DNA of 64,000 nucleotides from Candidatus Binatia bacterium (GCA_951812575.1 OX638322.1:898850-962849); one strand, 5' to 3'. Positions 51,822 to 60,534 are shown, numbered from the stretch's first letter. The notes: a model not told the origin generated them from the letters alone. A program made the numbers and translations.

Positions 51822-52089
51822 TAAGAAGCACGAGTCTATCCCACGACACTTCCAAAACGTTGCGGAAGCGGCTGACTTCTGGGATGAGCATGACTTGACC
51901 GATTATTGGGACCTGACCAGAGAAGTGGACTTTCAAGTGGACATGCAGAGACGGGCCTTTGTAACCGTTTTGGAGTCAGAATTGGCCAAGAAGTTGACAG
52001 CCTGTGCCCGTCAGCAGGGCATTTCAGCAGAGACTCTCATCAATGTGTGGTTGACGGAAAAAATAGCAGCGACGGAACATCAGAAGTGA
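51808..52089 (+). CDS. BrnA/CopG-like antitoxin
   Basis: The 93-residue protein contains IPRHFQNVAEAADFWDEHDL followed by TDYWD, a common antitoxin N-terminal motif, and a C-terminal ribbon-helix-helix-like part (LAKKLTACARQQGISAETLI). It should neutralise the overlapping BrnT-like toxin and repress transcription. Confidence 0.75.
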   Translation: MPKSSKKHESIPRHFQNVAEAADFWDEHDLTDYWDLTREVDFQVDMQRRAFVTVLESELAKKLTACARQQGISAETLINVWLTEKIAATEHQK

Positions 52090-52125
52090 GACGGTGGGTA
52101 TGACTCCGCTGAGAGGAGAAACACG

Positions 52126-52782
52126 ATGAGCCGACTGTACGGCGAGCGGCACCGCGCCCTGCAAGACCGGTTTGAAACGCGCAAGCTGGCGGACCGGGTG
52201 GAAGAGGCGGTGGTCAAGACCGCAATCGGCAAAGGCGACAAAGCCTTTATCGAGTCGCGGGATATGTTTTTCCTCTCAAGCATCGACCATCAGGGCCGGC
52301 CCACGGTCTCGTATAAAGGCGGTGATCCGGGCTTTGTCAAAGTGATTGACGAGCAGACGGTCGTGTTCCCCAGCTATGACGGCAACGGCATGTTTTTCTC
52401 GATGGGGAATATCGCGGGCAATGCCGAAGTCGGCCTGTTATTCATCGACTTTGAGACGCCGAACCGAGTCCGCCTGCAGGGCCGGGCCGCCGTCTCGGCA
52501 GACGATCCGTTAATTACCGAATACCAAGAAGCCGAGCTGATCGTGCGGGTGCAGGTGTCCGAAATCTGGACCAACTGCCCCCGCTATGTTCATCGCTACC
52601 AGAAAGTTGCTCCGTCCCGGTACGTTCCGCGAGCGGCGTGTGACACCCCGCTCGCGGAATGGAAGCGTATCGATATGCTCCAGGACGTCCTGCCGCCGAA
52701 AGATCAGGGCCGGACGGAAAAGGCGGGCGGCACCATCTCCATGCAGGAGTGGGCGGAAAACGCCAGGGCCGGCAAAGGCTAG
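52126..52782 (+). CDS. pyridoxamine-5'-phosphate-oxidase-like flavoprotein
   Basis: The 218-residue protein fits the PNPOx-like split-barrel family that binds FMN or F420. It has ESRDMFFLSSIDHQGRPTVS and YKGGDPGFVKVID, then FPSYDGNGMFFSMGNIAGN and VGLLFIDFETPNRVRLQGRA. Whether it oxidises a vitamer or acts as a flavin reductase is open. The PLP decarboxylase gene follows after 63 bases on the same strand. Confidence 0.85.
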   Translation: MSRLYGERHRALQDRFETRKLADRVEEAVVKTAIGKGDKAFIESRDMFFLSSIDHQGRPTVSYKGGDPGFVKVIDEQTVVFPSYDGNGMFFSMGNIAGNAEVGLLFIDFETPNRVRLQGRAAVSADDPLITEYQEAELIVRVQVSEIWTNCPRYVHRYQKVAPSRYVPRAACDTPLAEWKRIDMLQDVLPPKDQGRTEKAGGTISMQEWAENARAGKG

Positions 52783-52845
52783 CGCCTGTCTTCCTCAGCA
52801 CACAAGGTCCCACGCAATAGACAGACCAGAAAGAAGGGCATAGCG

Positions 52846-54333
52846 ATGCCGGGAGACTCCGAGAGAAGCAGGGAAACACGTTCTGCCGCAACGGAGAGCG
52901 AGAAAAAGTCGGGAGCGAGCGGCGACCTCCAGATGTCGCCCGAGCTGATGCGTGACCTCGCCCGCCAGGCCGCGGAGATATTGGTCGAGCGGATTGAGCG
53001 CTTACCCGGAGACGACGCCTGGGAGGGAGATTTTCGGCAGGGGCTTGAGGAGCAACTGCTGGAGGACCCACCCGAGGACGGCCGAGCGGCGGCAGAAGTC
53101 CTTGAGCAGGTCACGCGCGAGGTCCTCCCGTTCGCGACGCGCCTGGATCATCCGCGTTGCTTCGCCTTTATCCCGTCGTCGCCCACTTGGCCTGGGATTC
53201 TGGCCGACTTTGTGGCCGCCGGGTACAACATCAACACCGTTACGTGGCTGGTCGCGAGCGGTCCGAGCCAGCTTGAGTTGGTCGTCATCGACTGGTTTCG
53301 GCGCTGGCTCGACTATCCGGAGAGCGCCGGCGGACTCTTCACGAGTGGAGGCTCGGCTGCCTGCCTGGACGCCCTTGTCGCAGCCCGGGAGGCGGCCGGC
53401 CACCCCGAGCGCGCGACCGTGTATATGAGCGACCAGAGCCATAGTGTGCTCAGCCGTGCGGCGATGATTATCGGCGTCCGACCAGAGTGCATTCGTATGA
53501 TTCCGAGCGACACGCGCACCCGCCTGGACATGGCGGCGCTCACACGCGCCGTGACTGAGGACCGCGCGGCGGGGTTCAATCCCATCGCGGTGTGCGCCAA
53601 CGCCGGGGCGGCCAGCACCGGGGCCATTGATCCGCTGGAAGCCATGGCGGACTTCTGCGAGGCGGAAGAGATCTGGCTGCACGTTGACGCCGCGTACGGC
53701 GGCTTCGCCATCGTGACCGAGCAGGGGAAAGCGCTCTTGCGCGGAATTGAGCGCGCCGATTCGATCGGGCTGGATGCGCACAAGTGGTTCTTCCAGCCCT
53801 ATGAGGCAGGCTGCCTGCTGGTGAAGGACGGTCGCACGCTTGAGAACGCGTTCGAGGTTCATCACGATGTCCTCCAGGATACGATATGGGGCGCGGACCA
53901 TCCCAATTTCGCGGACCGCGGCATGCAACTGAGCCGCTCGTTGCGGGCCTTGAAGGTCTGGATGTCGGTCCAGACCTTCGGCATGGCCGCGTTCCGGCGA
54001 GCGGTATTGAAGGGGATGGAGTTGGCTGACCGGGCCGAGGAGTACGTCCGGGAGAGCCCGACCCTGGAGCTATTGACCCCCGTATCGCTGGGCATCGTAT
54101 GTTTCAGGATCAACCCCACGGATACCGACCTCGACGAGAAAGTTCTGGAAGAGATCAACCGGAATGTGCTCGCCCGTGTCTTTTGGGAAGACCGCGCGCT
54201 CATATCATCAACACAGATTGGAAAGACGTTTTCGCTCAGGCTGTGCATTCTCAACCACACCACAACCTGGGACGATGTGCGTGAGACCCTGGAGGCCACT
54301 GAGCACTTCGGTCGGGAGGCCCTATCGAAGTGA
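52846..54333 (+). CDS. PLP-dependent group II amino-acid decarboxylase
   Basis: The 495-residue protein matches aromatic-L-amino-acid/glutamate decarboxylases. It shows HPRCFAFIPSSPTWPGILAD, FTSGGSAACLDALVAAREAA, DQSHSVLSRAA (His stacking on PLP), HVDAAYGGFA (Asp binding the pyridine nitrogen) and DAHKWFFQPYEAGCLLV (Schiff-base Lys). The product would be an amine such as tyramine, tryptamine or similar; the substrate cannot be told. An alpha/beta hydrolase overlaps its stop by four bases. Confidence 0.88.
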   Translation: MPGDSERSRETRSAATESEKKSGASGDLQMSPELMRDLARQAAEILVERIERLPGDDAWEGDFRQGLEEQLLEDPPEDGRAAAEVLEQVTREVLPFATRLDHPRCFAFIPSSPTWPGILADFVAAGYNINTVTWLVASGPSQLELVVIDWFRRWLDYPESAGGLFTSGGSAACLDALVAAREAAGHPERATVYMSDQSHSVLSRAAMIIGVRPECIRMIPSDTRTRLDMAALTRAVTEDRAAGFNPIAVCANAGAASTGAIDPLEAMADFCEAEEIWLHVDAAYGGFAIVTEQGKALLRGIERADSIGLDAHKWFFQPYEAGCLLVKDGRTLENAFEVHHDVLQDTIWGADHPNFADRGMQLSRSLRALKVWMSVQTFGMAAFRRAVLKGMELADRAEEYVRESPTLELLTPVSLGIVCFRINPTDTDLDEKVLEEINRNVLARVFWEDRALISSTQIGKTFSLRLCILNHTTTWDDVRETLEATEHFGREALSK

Positions 54334-55277
54334 ATCACCCCCCCTCCCCCACTGACTCCAGGCGCTGGGAGGTCCCCGAGCCGCTCTCTGTGGCCGAGGT
54401 CCGCACGGCCGACGGAACCCCGATCATCCTCAGACGGCACGGCACGCCGGAAGGACCGCGACTCGTCCTCAGCCACGCCAACGGATTTTCCGCAGATACC
54501 TACTTTCCGTTTTGGTCGTTGCTTATCGACCGGTTTGATGTCGTCCTGTACGACTTTCGCAACCACGGCTGGAACCCGACCGGCGAGCAGCAGGCGCATA
54601 CCATCCCCACCTTCGTCCGAGACAACGAGTCTATCGCGCAGGGCATCGACCGGCACTTCGGCGCAAAACCGAAGATCGGGGTCTTTCATTCGCTGTCGGC
54701 GCAGACGGCGGTCCTACAAGCGGCGGAGCGGTCAGCGTTCTCGGCCCTGGTGTTGTTCGATCCGGTCCTCTGCCCGCCCGGCCGGTCTCCACAAGAGCTG
54801 AAGAAACTGGAGACGACGATGCTCCGGCTGGGCAAGGCGGCGCGGCGGCGTCAGGAAAGATTCGAGACGCAGGAAGAATTCGCCGAGCGTATCCGTGGCA
54901 CGCCGACCTTCAAGCTGTTGCGGCCCGGCGTGGCGGACCTGCTCGCGCGGACGACGCTACGCCAGGACAACGGCGGAACGGGATACGCACTGCGCTGCCC
55001 GCGCGAATACGAAGCCCAGGTATCCGAGGAAGGATATCGATGGGCGCGGGCCGTCAACCTTGGTCGTCTCTCCTGTCCCACCAAGGCCATCGGCGCCGAC
55101 CCCACCCAGCCGTTCTCGTTTTTGCCGAGTGTGGACCTGAGCGATCTCCTCATACTCGACTACGACTTCATCCCCGATACGACCCATTTTCTCCAGCTTG
55201 AGAATCCGCAGGAGTGCGTCGCCCTGATGCTCGATTTTCTTGAGCCTCTCCTGGCGCCCCTTTCCAGTGGAAGTTGA
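54330..55277 (+). CDS. alpha/beta hydrolase
   Basis: The 315-residue protein begins at a GTG overlapping the decarboxylase stop (GTGA), so expression is coupled. LVLSHANGFSADTYFPFWSL gives the oxyanion region, YDFRNHGWNPTGEQ the typical loop, and FHSLSAQTAVLQA the nucleophile Ser in an unusual H-S-L-S-A elbow. The catalytic His is likely in DTTHFLQLENP. The substrate may relate to the amine pathway next door, an inference from coupling. Confidence 0.8.
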   Translation: MNHPPSPTDSRRWEVPEPLSVAEVRTADGTPIILRRHGTPEGPRLVLSHANGFSADTYFPFWSLLIDRFDVVLYDFRNHGWNPTGEQQAHTIPTFVRDNESIAQGIDRHFGAKPKIGVFHSLSAQTAVLQAAERSAFSALVLFDPVLCPPGRSPQELKKLETTMLRLGKAARRRQERFETQEEFAERIRGTPTFKLLRPGVADLLARTTLRQDNGGTGYALRCPREYEAQVSEEGYRWARAVNLGRLSCPTKAIGADPTQPFSFLPSVDLSDLLILDYDFIPDTTHFLQLENPQECVALMLDFLEPLLAPLSSGS

Positions 55278-55337
55278 GCTTGGCAGTTTGACGTAGGCTG
55301 AGAGGTATAACGTCGGGAACCGCAAGGGATGAAGACC

Positions 55338-55487
55338 TCACAATGATTCTGTATTCGTCCGCTCTTCCGTCATCCGCCGGAGCGCTTCAACCTCCCGGGA
55401 CAGCTCCCGCTGACGGCGAGAGATCGAGAGCGCATACAGAAAAATCACGATCCACACAACGCTGAACGCGGCAAACAAATACGGCAT
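55338..55487 (-). CDS. ccmD: heme exporter protein D
   Basis: A 49-codon frame reads MPYLFAAFSVVWIVIFLYAL followed by SISRRQRELSREVEALRR. One membrane helix and a basic coiled tail are the hallmark of CcmD, which helps release holo-CcmE from CcmABC. It is the last gene of the ccm operon, 13 bases after ccmC, with AAAGGA before the ATG. Confidence 0.85.
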   Translation of the reverse strand: MPYLFAAFSVVWIVIFLYALSISRRQRELSREVEALRRMTEERTNTESL

Positions 55488-55500
55488 ATCTTTTCCTTTG

Positions 55501-56205
55501 CTATGAGGCCGCCATCACGTGCTGACGCAGGGCTCTGATTTCGTCGCGCAAGTGCAGGCTGCGTAACCTGAGCCACAACAACCAGGTAAACACACACACA
55601 AACGCCCCGGTACAGACCAGGAGCGTCCAGGCCATTTCCGGCGCCATTTGTTCGACCTTGGGATGAATACCGCGCCAGAGACGAATGGAAATATAGAGCA
55701 GCGGGATATCGATTACGCCAACGATGCCCAGAACGGCGGCATAGCGCGCGACCGTCTCGGTATCCCCGGCAAAAACCCGTAGCAAAACATAGGCGGCATA
55801 AATCAGCCATAACACCAGCGTCATGGTGAGACGGGGGTCCCAAGTCCACCACACACCCCAGATGGGACGCGCCCAGAGGGGACCGGTCAACAGGACGAGC
55901 GAACAGAACACCATGCCGAGCTCGGCCGCGGCCCGGGCCAGCAGGTCAGCCGACCGCTTGCCTTGCCATAAGAAGGCCGCACTCGCCCCGGCCACAATAA
56001 AGAAACCGAGAAACGCCATCCAGGCTGACGGCAGATGAAAATAAAAAATCCGTTGCACCTCACCCTGCACCCGTTCGTTGGGGACGTACAGAAAGACCAT
56101 GGCCAGGGCCGCCAACATCGCCACGCACGTCAGCCACGGCAGGAAAGAGTCAGCCAGATGCGAACGGGCCGTCAGCGTGTTCATACGAGTTTCATGCGGC
56201 TCCAC
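55501..56205 (-). CDS. ccmC: heme exporter protein C
   Basis: The 234-residue membrane protein has six helices and the WWD domain WGVWWTWDPRLT, which binds heme at the periplasmic face and loads it onto CcmE. Histidines flanking the motif (FYFHLPSAW and RGIHPKVEQ) are the expected axial ligands. It follows ccmB by 11 bases in the maturation operon. Confidence 0.95.
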   Translation of the reverse strand: MEPHETRMNTLTARSHLADSFLPWLTCVAMLAALAMVFLYVPNERVQGEVQRIFYFHLPSAWMAFLGFFIVAGASAAFLWQGKRSADLLARAAAELGMVFCSLVLLTGPLWARPIWGVWWTWDPRLTMTLVLWLIYAAYVLLRVFAGDTETVARYAAVLGIVGVIDIPLLYISIRLWRGIHPKVEQMAPEMAWTLLVCTGAFVCVFTWLLWLRLRSLHLRDEIRALRQHVMAAS

Positions 56206-56216
56206 AGGCGGGCCTC

Positions 56217-56870
56217 CTATTCTTGCACAACAAAACCAAACGTCAGCCAGCCGGTCACCACAAAAATAACATCAAACGCAACCAGGATACGAAACCACGT
56301 CCCCGTCCAGACTTCTCCGGCCAGGAGTGCTCCGGTGACATGCACCGCCGCAATAAAGAGGGGAACCAGCAGGGGCAGGAGCAGGAGCGGCAGAATGATT
56401 TCCCGTGCTCGCGTCCGCACGGCAATCGCGGCACACAGCGTTCCCAGCGCTGAGAAGCCCACGATACCGCATAGCAGAACGAGCGGCAGTCCAAGCAGAG
56501 AGACTGAGAAAGACAGGCCGAGCAGCGCAATCGTGAGTGGTGCCACCACGGCTTCCACCACAGTCAGAAAGAAAACGTTGCTCAGGAACTTAGCAAAAAA
56601 CACCTGACCGGGATCAATCGGACAGAGCAGGAGGCCGGCAAAGCAGTTGCGTTCCTGTTCAAGGATGAACGCACGCTGGATGCTCAACATGCCGGCAAAG
56701 ACAAGCGCGACCCAGAGCAGGGCAGACCCAAAGGCGGGCTGGTGCAGTTGCTCCGGAGTGAGAGCAAAGACAAAGACCAGGATAATCAGCAGAGCCAGGA
56801 CCAGCAGAGAGGACACCCGTTCTTTGGTGCGCAGCTCCAAGAGAAGATCTTTCCAAAGAATCGCCCACAT
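56217..56870 (-). CDS. ccmB: heme exporter protein B
   Basis: The 217-residue membrane protein starts MWAILWKDLLLELRTKE, the conserved N-terminal CcmB sequence, followed by FNRE-like LSIQRAFILEQERNCFAGLL and six helices. It forms the ABC permease with CcmA and CcmC. A GTG seven codons upstream overlaps the ccmA end but is less likely as the start. Confidence 0.93.
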   Translation of the reverse strand: MWAILWKDLLLELRTKERVSSLLVLALLIILVFVFALTPEQLHQPAFGSALLWVALVFAGMLSIQRAFILEQERNCFAGLLLCPIDPGQVFFAKFLSNVFFLTVVEAVVAPLTIALLGLSFSVSLLGLPLVLLCGIVGFSALGTLCAAIAVRTRAREIILPLLLLPLLVPLFIAAVHVTGALLAGEVWTGTWFRILVAFDVIFVVTGWLTFGFVVQE

Positions 56871-56878
56871 GGGACAGC

Positions 56879-57580
56879 CTAGCGCGTACACGCAGTATAG
56901 AGCTCGACAAATTCTTGCGGAGACGGGAGGGTCGCCTCCGATTGCCAGGCAATCCGTCCACGGTGCAGGATAAGAGCGCGGGTATACAGCTCACGATTGC
57001 GCTCAAAATCGTGTGAGGTCAGCATGACGGTTTTCTTCCGGTCTTTGGCCCGAGCCAGGGTGGCGTGCAGGGTCGAGAGCCCCCTGGGATCGAGGCCGGT
57101 GTCGGGCTCGTCGAGCAGGAAGAGGTCGGGAGCGTGCAAGAGCGCACGCGCCAAACTGAGGCGCTGCTCCATCCCACGCGAGAAATAACGGACCGGCATC
57201 GTCCGCCAGTTCTGGAGGCCGACGTATTCCAGTTGTTGAGCAATACGGTCTTTGAGGTTCGGGACCTGATAAGCTTTCCCGTAAAATGTGAGGTTCTCTT
57301 CTGGGGTAAGGTCCGGGTACAGATAACTCTCGTGTCCGAGAAAGCCGATTTTCCGTCGGACCGTCAGCTCGGAAGCGGCTGAACCAAAGAGGGTCAGCCG
57401 GCCTGCAGTGGGTGTCAGCAGCGTCGCCAAGAGCCGCAATAGCGTGGTCTTGCCGGCCCCGTTCGGACCAAATATGCCGACCACCTCGGCAGGAGCAATG
57501 CGGCAGGATATGTCATTGAGGACTGGCGTCCACGCAAAGGTCTTGTAGAGATTATGCGCCTCGACAACCCACGTATTCAT
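56879..57580 (-). CDS. ccmA: heme exporter ATP-binding protein A
   Basis: The protein has Walker A GPNGAGKTT, the RYFSRGMEQRLSLARALL signature and Walker B LFLLDEPDTGLD, and the short size (about 233 residues) of CcmA, the ATPase that drives release of holo-CcmE. The ATG at 57580 (MNTWVVEAHNLYK) matches relatives. However, a GTG at 57634 overlaps the stop of the previous gene as GTGA; starting there would add an 18-residue Gln/Thr-rich leader encoded wholly by 9-bp repeats. Confidence 0.92.
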   Translation of the reverse strand: MNTWVVEAHNLYKTFAWTPVLNDISCRIAPAEVVGIFGPNGAGKTTLLRLLATLLTPTAGRLTLFGSAASELTVRRKIGFLGHESYLYPDLTPEENLTFYGKAYQVPNLKDRIAQQLEYVGLQNWRTMPVRYFSRGMEQRLSLARALLHAPDLFLLDEPDTGLDPRGLSTLHATLARAKDRKKTVMLTSHDFERNRELYTRALILHRGRIAWQSEATLPSPQEFVELYTACTR

Positions 57581-57581
57581 T

Positions 57582-57672
57582 TTGGTCTGTTGGGTTTCTT
57601 GGGTCTGTTGGGGCTGTTGAGTCCGTTGGGTCACTTGGGTCTGTTGGGGCTCAAAGACTCCATAGACCCGGT
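57582..57672. repeat. 9-bp repeat array at the ccmI-like/ccmA junction
   Basis: GGTCTGTTGGGTTTCTTGGG-type units run towards an inverted end (CTCAAAGACTCCATAGACCC). The array encodes the last residues of the CcmI-like protein and the possible leader of CcmA. Confidence 0.85.
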
Positions 57673-57951
57673 GAGTTGGTCGAGCTGGGTGAGCGCTTCA
57701 ATTGCGCGCGCTTCGTATTTCTGCCGGATAAACTGATAATCCTCGTCCGTCAGTTTTCCCATTTGTTTGTCAAATTCCGCTTCTCTAATGGCGGCATAGG
57801 CGGCCGCTTTTTGTTTTTCCCAGCGGACGATGTGCTCTGCGGCCGGAAGAGGCTGGACGGACTCCGTTTGTGCAGCCAGTAAGGGCCAGGCAACCAGGCT
57901 GGCAATCAGCCCGACCAGAACAATACCGGCAGCATACAGCACAAAGGTCAT
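57631..57951 (-). CDS. CcmI-like membrane protein
   Basis: The 106-residue protein has one N-terminal membrane helix (YAAGIVLVGLIASLVAWPLL) and then a helical part with AIREAEFDKQMGKLTDEDYQ and IRQKYEARAIEAL, the pattern of the N-terminal domain of CcmI, which with CcmH presents apocytochrome. It lacks the TPR domain. Its C-terminus (SMESLSPNRPK) comes from the repeat array. Position between ccmH and ccmA supports a maturation role. Confidence 0.7.
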   Translation of the reverse strand: MTFVLYAAGIVLVGLIASLVAWPLLAAQTESVQPLPAAEHIVRWEKQKAAAYAAIREAEFDKQMGKLTDEDYQFIRQKYEARAIEALTQLDQLTGSMESLSPNRPK

Positions 57952-57961
57952 GACTCTCCGT

Positions 57962-58438
57962 TTAGCTCTCGAACGTCTCAAGCTCTTTTTTGAGTCGTTC
58001 CTGATACGGGTCCGTTGGTACGGGGGTGGCTGGGGACGATTCAGCCTGGACTGAGGACCGATTCTTTGTCCAGCGGCGCGCAATCAAGCCAATACTGACG
58101 GCACCAATCAGAACAACCAGAAAGGGCGTGGTCCAAGCAACCAGATTAAAGCCTGTAGCGGTTGGTGCGGACAGCACCTTTTCTCCATAGCGCGTCACAA
58201 AAGAGGCCAGAATGGTTTCGCGGGATGCACCTTGTTCAAGCTGCTCGGCAATCTGCTCTTTGGCCGGAATGGCAAAGCCACACTGCAAGTGATTACAGCT
58301 ATGCACGGTCAGACCACAGCTGCACTGGCAGGTGAGCGCGGCCTCCATCTCCTGATTCGTCGGAGGCGCAGCCTGGGCCACGGGGGCAACCCAACAGACC
58401 CAACAGACCCAACAGACCAACAGCTGTCTATTCCGCAA
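57962..58438 (-). CDS. ccmH: cytochrome c maturation protein H with repeat-derived signal peptide
   Basis: CcmH reduces the heme-binding cysteines of apocytochromes. The periplasmic domain carries ALTCQCSCGLTVHSCNHLQC, a variant of the usual LRCxxC motif found in several non-enteric groups, and is followed by a membrane helix (PFLVVLIGAVSIGLIA). A TTG at 58438, overlapping the end of ccmF, gives MRNRQLLVCWVCWVCWVAPV and AQA, a good signal peptide. Its core is three units of VCW encoded by three 9-bp repeats (58388-58423). Confidence 0.85.
   Translation of the reverse strand: MRNRQLLVCWVCWVCWVAPVAQAAPPTNQEMEAALTCQCSCGLTVHSCNHLQCGFAIPAKEQIAEQLEQGASRETILASFVTRYGEKVLSAPTATGFNLVAWTTPFLVVLIGAVSIGLIARRWTKNRSSVQAESSPATPVPTDPYQERLKKELETFES
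58388..58423 (-). repeat. 9-bp repeat array coding the CcmH signal peptide
   Basis: The minus strand reads TTGGTCTGT followed by three TGGGTCTGT-like units. In the ccmH frame each unit is Val-Cys-Trp, so the repeats form the hydrophobic core of the signal peptide just after the ccmF stop. Confidence 0.85.
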
Positions 58439-60425
58439 CGGCTTGCCCCCGTATGTCCGCCGCTGCCCGCGCCAGGGCAAAGGCTTGTCGTTCCGCCGGA
58501 TTCGGGGCCATGACGACACACGTACCCAGAATCAGGATCAGCCCGCCAATCCAAATCCAGGACACCAGCGGGTTAACGAAGACCTGAAAGGTTGCCAGGC
58601 CCGACGGCTCATCGTAGCTGCCGAGCACCAGGTAGAGGTCTTCCACCAGGGTCGGTCGAATATCGACCTCGGTGGTGGGCTGGTTTTGCTTTTTGTAGAA
58701 GCGTTTCTCCGGATGCATGGTATCGATCTGCTGTCCGTCAACCAGAATGTTTACCGTGGCAACCTGGGCGGCAATATGCGCATCTTCCCGTTCCGTGATC
58801 CCCGTGTAGAGGAGGGTATAGCGACCCACCTCAAAAGACTGCTCCGCGCTCACGGTAATCTGTTTTTCAATCGTGAAGAGCGCGCCCGCCACCCCGAAAA
58901 AAATCAGCACCACACCAATATGCACAATATAGCCGCCGTACCGGCGTGGGTTTTTGCCGACCAGACGGCCCAGGGCTTGAGGCGGGCTTTCGTGCAGCAT
59001 CACCTGGCGGGCGCGGGTCCCACGGGAGAATTCAGCCAGGACACCGGCCAGGACAAATCCGGCCAGAGAGAAAATCACGACCGCGTAGTAATTGCGGTAG
59101 CCCAGCACAAAAAGCAGGCCGCCCAGGGCCAGTCCGACCATAAGCGGAATGGTAAACTGCCGTCTGAGGCTGCTCCAGCTTGCCCGCCGCCAGGCAATAA
59201 TCGGCCCGATACCGGTCAGGAATAATAACATCACCCCGAGCGGGCCGTTCACCTGGTTGAAGAAAGGCGGACCGACCGTAATCTTTACGCCGCGCACCCA
59301 CTCGGACAGGATGGGGAAGATGGTTCCCCAGAAGGTGGCAAAGGCAAGACCCACGAGGATGAGATTATTAAACAGGAAGGCCGCTTCGCGGGACAACAGG
59401 GAGTCGAACTCATTCTCACTCTTCAGGTCCGGCAGACGATAAAGCAGGAGTCCGATTGAAACGGTCAGGATGAAGGCCAGAAAAGTCAGGAAATACGGCC
59501 CCAAGCCGGACTGGGTAAAAGAGTGGACGGAGGAGATCACCCCGCTGCGCGTCAGGAAGGTGCCGAAAATCGTCAGTACAAAGGTCAGGATGACCAAGGT
59601 CATATTCCACACCTTGAGCATGTCTTTCTTTTCTTGAATCATGACCGAGTGGAGATAGGCGGTTGCGGTAAACCAGGGCATAATCGCCGCGTTTTCAACC
59701 GGGTCCCAGGCCCAATAGCCGCCCCAACCCAGCACTTCATAGGCCCAGCGGCCGCCCAGTAAATTGCCCAAAGACAGAAAAAACCAGGAGGTCAGGGCCC
59801 AACGCCGGGTGGTCCTGATCCACACGTCGCCCAGTTTCCCCGTGGCCAGGGCGGCCAGGGCGAAAGCGAACGGGACAGACGCGCTGATAAAGCCTAAATA
59901 CAGGGCCGGAGGATGAATGGTCATCCAGTAATTCTGGAGTAAGGGGTTGAGATCCGAGCCTTCGCCCGGGATGAAAGACAGCCGTTCAAACGGTGGGGTA
60001 ATGAAACACAACAGGCCGAGGAAAAACAGGGCAATGGTCATCAGCGTCGCCGTCACATACGGCATCAACTCTTGGTTTCTGGTACGGTTCTGAAAGAGAA
60101 CGATCGCCGAAAAAAAGCAGTGAATCAGCGCCCAGAACAGGAGGGAGCCCTTTTGCCCCCCCCAAAACGCGGCGACCGTATAATGCAACGGTAAGGTGGA
60201 GCTGGAGTAGCTCGCAACGTATTCGACATTAAAATCCCGCGTCAGCAAGGCGTGCAGGAGGGCGATTGACGCAATTACCACGCAGCCACCGACCGCATAG
60301 GCAGCCTGGGTTCCGCTGGCAATCCACGCCGTCCGCCGCGTCCGAACGCCCCACAGGCTCGTCACAATAGCGTAGACGGCTAATACGCTGGCAAGGTAGA
60401 GGGCAAGGGTACCGAGGTGTGTCAT
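58428..60425 (-). CDS. ccmF: heme lyase CcmF
   Basis: The 665-residue membrane protein has about 14-15 helices and the WWD domain WGGYWAWDPVENAAIMPW. CcmF with CcmH transfers heme from CcmE to apocytochrome c. Conserved histidines (MTIHPPALYLGF and TAYLHSVMIQ) are present as expected. Position after ccmE and overlapping ccmH confirms the assignment. Confidence 0.96.
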   Translation of the reverse strand: MTHLGTLALYLASVLAVYAIVTSLWGVRTRRTAWIASGTQAAYAVGGCVVIASIALLHALLTRDFNVEYVASYSSSTLPLHYTVAAFWGGQKGSLLFWALIHCFFSAIVLFQNRTRNQELMPYVTATLMTIALFFLGLLCFITPPFERLSFIPGEGSDLNPLLQNYWMTIHPPALYLGFISASVPFAFALAALATGKLGDVWIRTTRRWALTSWFFLSLGNLLGGRWAYEVLGWGGYWAWDPVENAAIMPWFTATAYLHSVMIQEKKDMLKVWNMTLVILTFVLTIFGTFLTRSGVISSVHSFTQSGLGPYFLTFLAFILTVSIGLLLYRLPDLKSENEFDSLLSREAAFLFNNLILVGLAFATFWGTIFPILSEWVRGVKITVGPPFFNQVNGPLGVMLLFLTGIGPIIAWRRASWSSLRRQFTIPLMVGLALGGLLFVLGYRNYYAVVIFSLAGFVLAGVLAEFSRGTRARQVMLHESPPQALGRLVGKNPRRYGGYIVHIGVVLIFFGVAGALFTIEKQITVSAEQSFEVGRYTLLYTGITEREDAHIAAQVATVNILVDGQQIDTMHPEKRFYKKQNQPTTEVDIRPTLVEDLYLVLGSYDEPSGLATFQVFVNPLVSWIWIGGLILILGTCVVMAPNPAERQAFALARAAADIRGQAVAE

Positions 60426-60534
60426 GGGTGAACTGCTCTAGAAGGCACCGGACTGGCAGTGGAAAATCAGGACCGCAGTCGCTCGATTGCTCCCGTGCTG
60501 AGCCTGTGCTGAGAATCAGCCATCAGCTTGCTTG

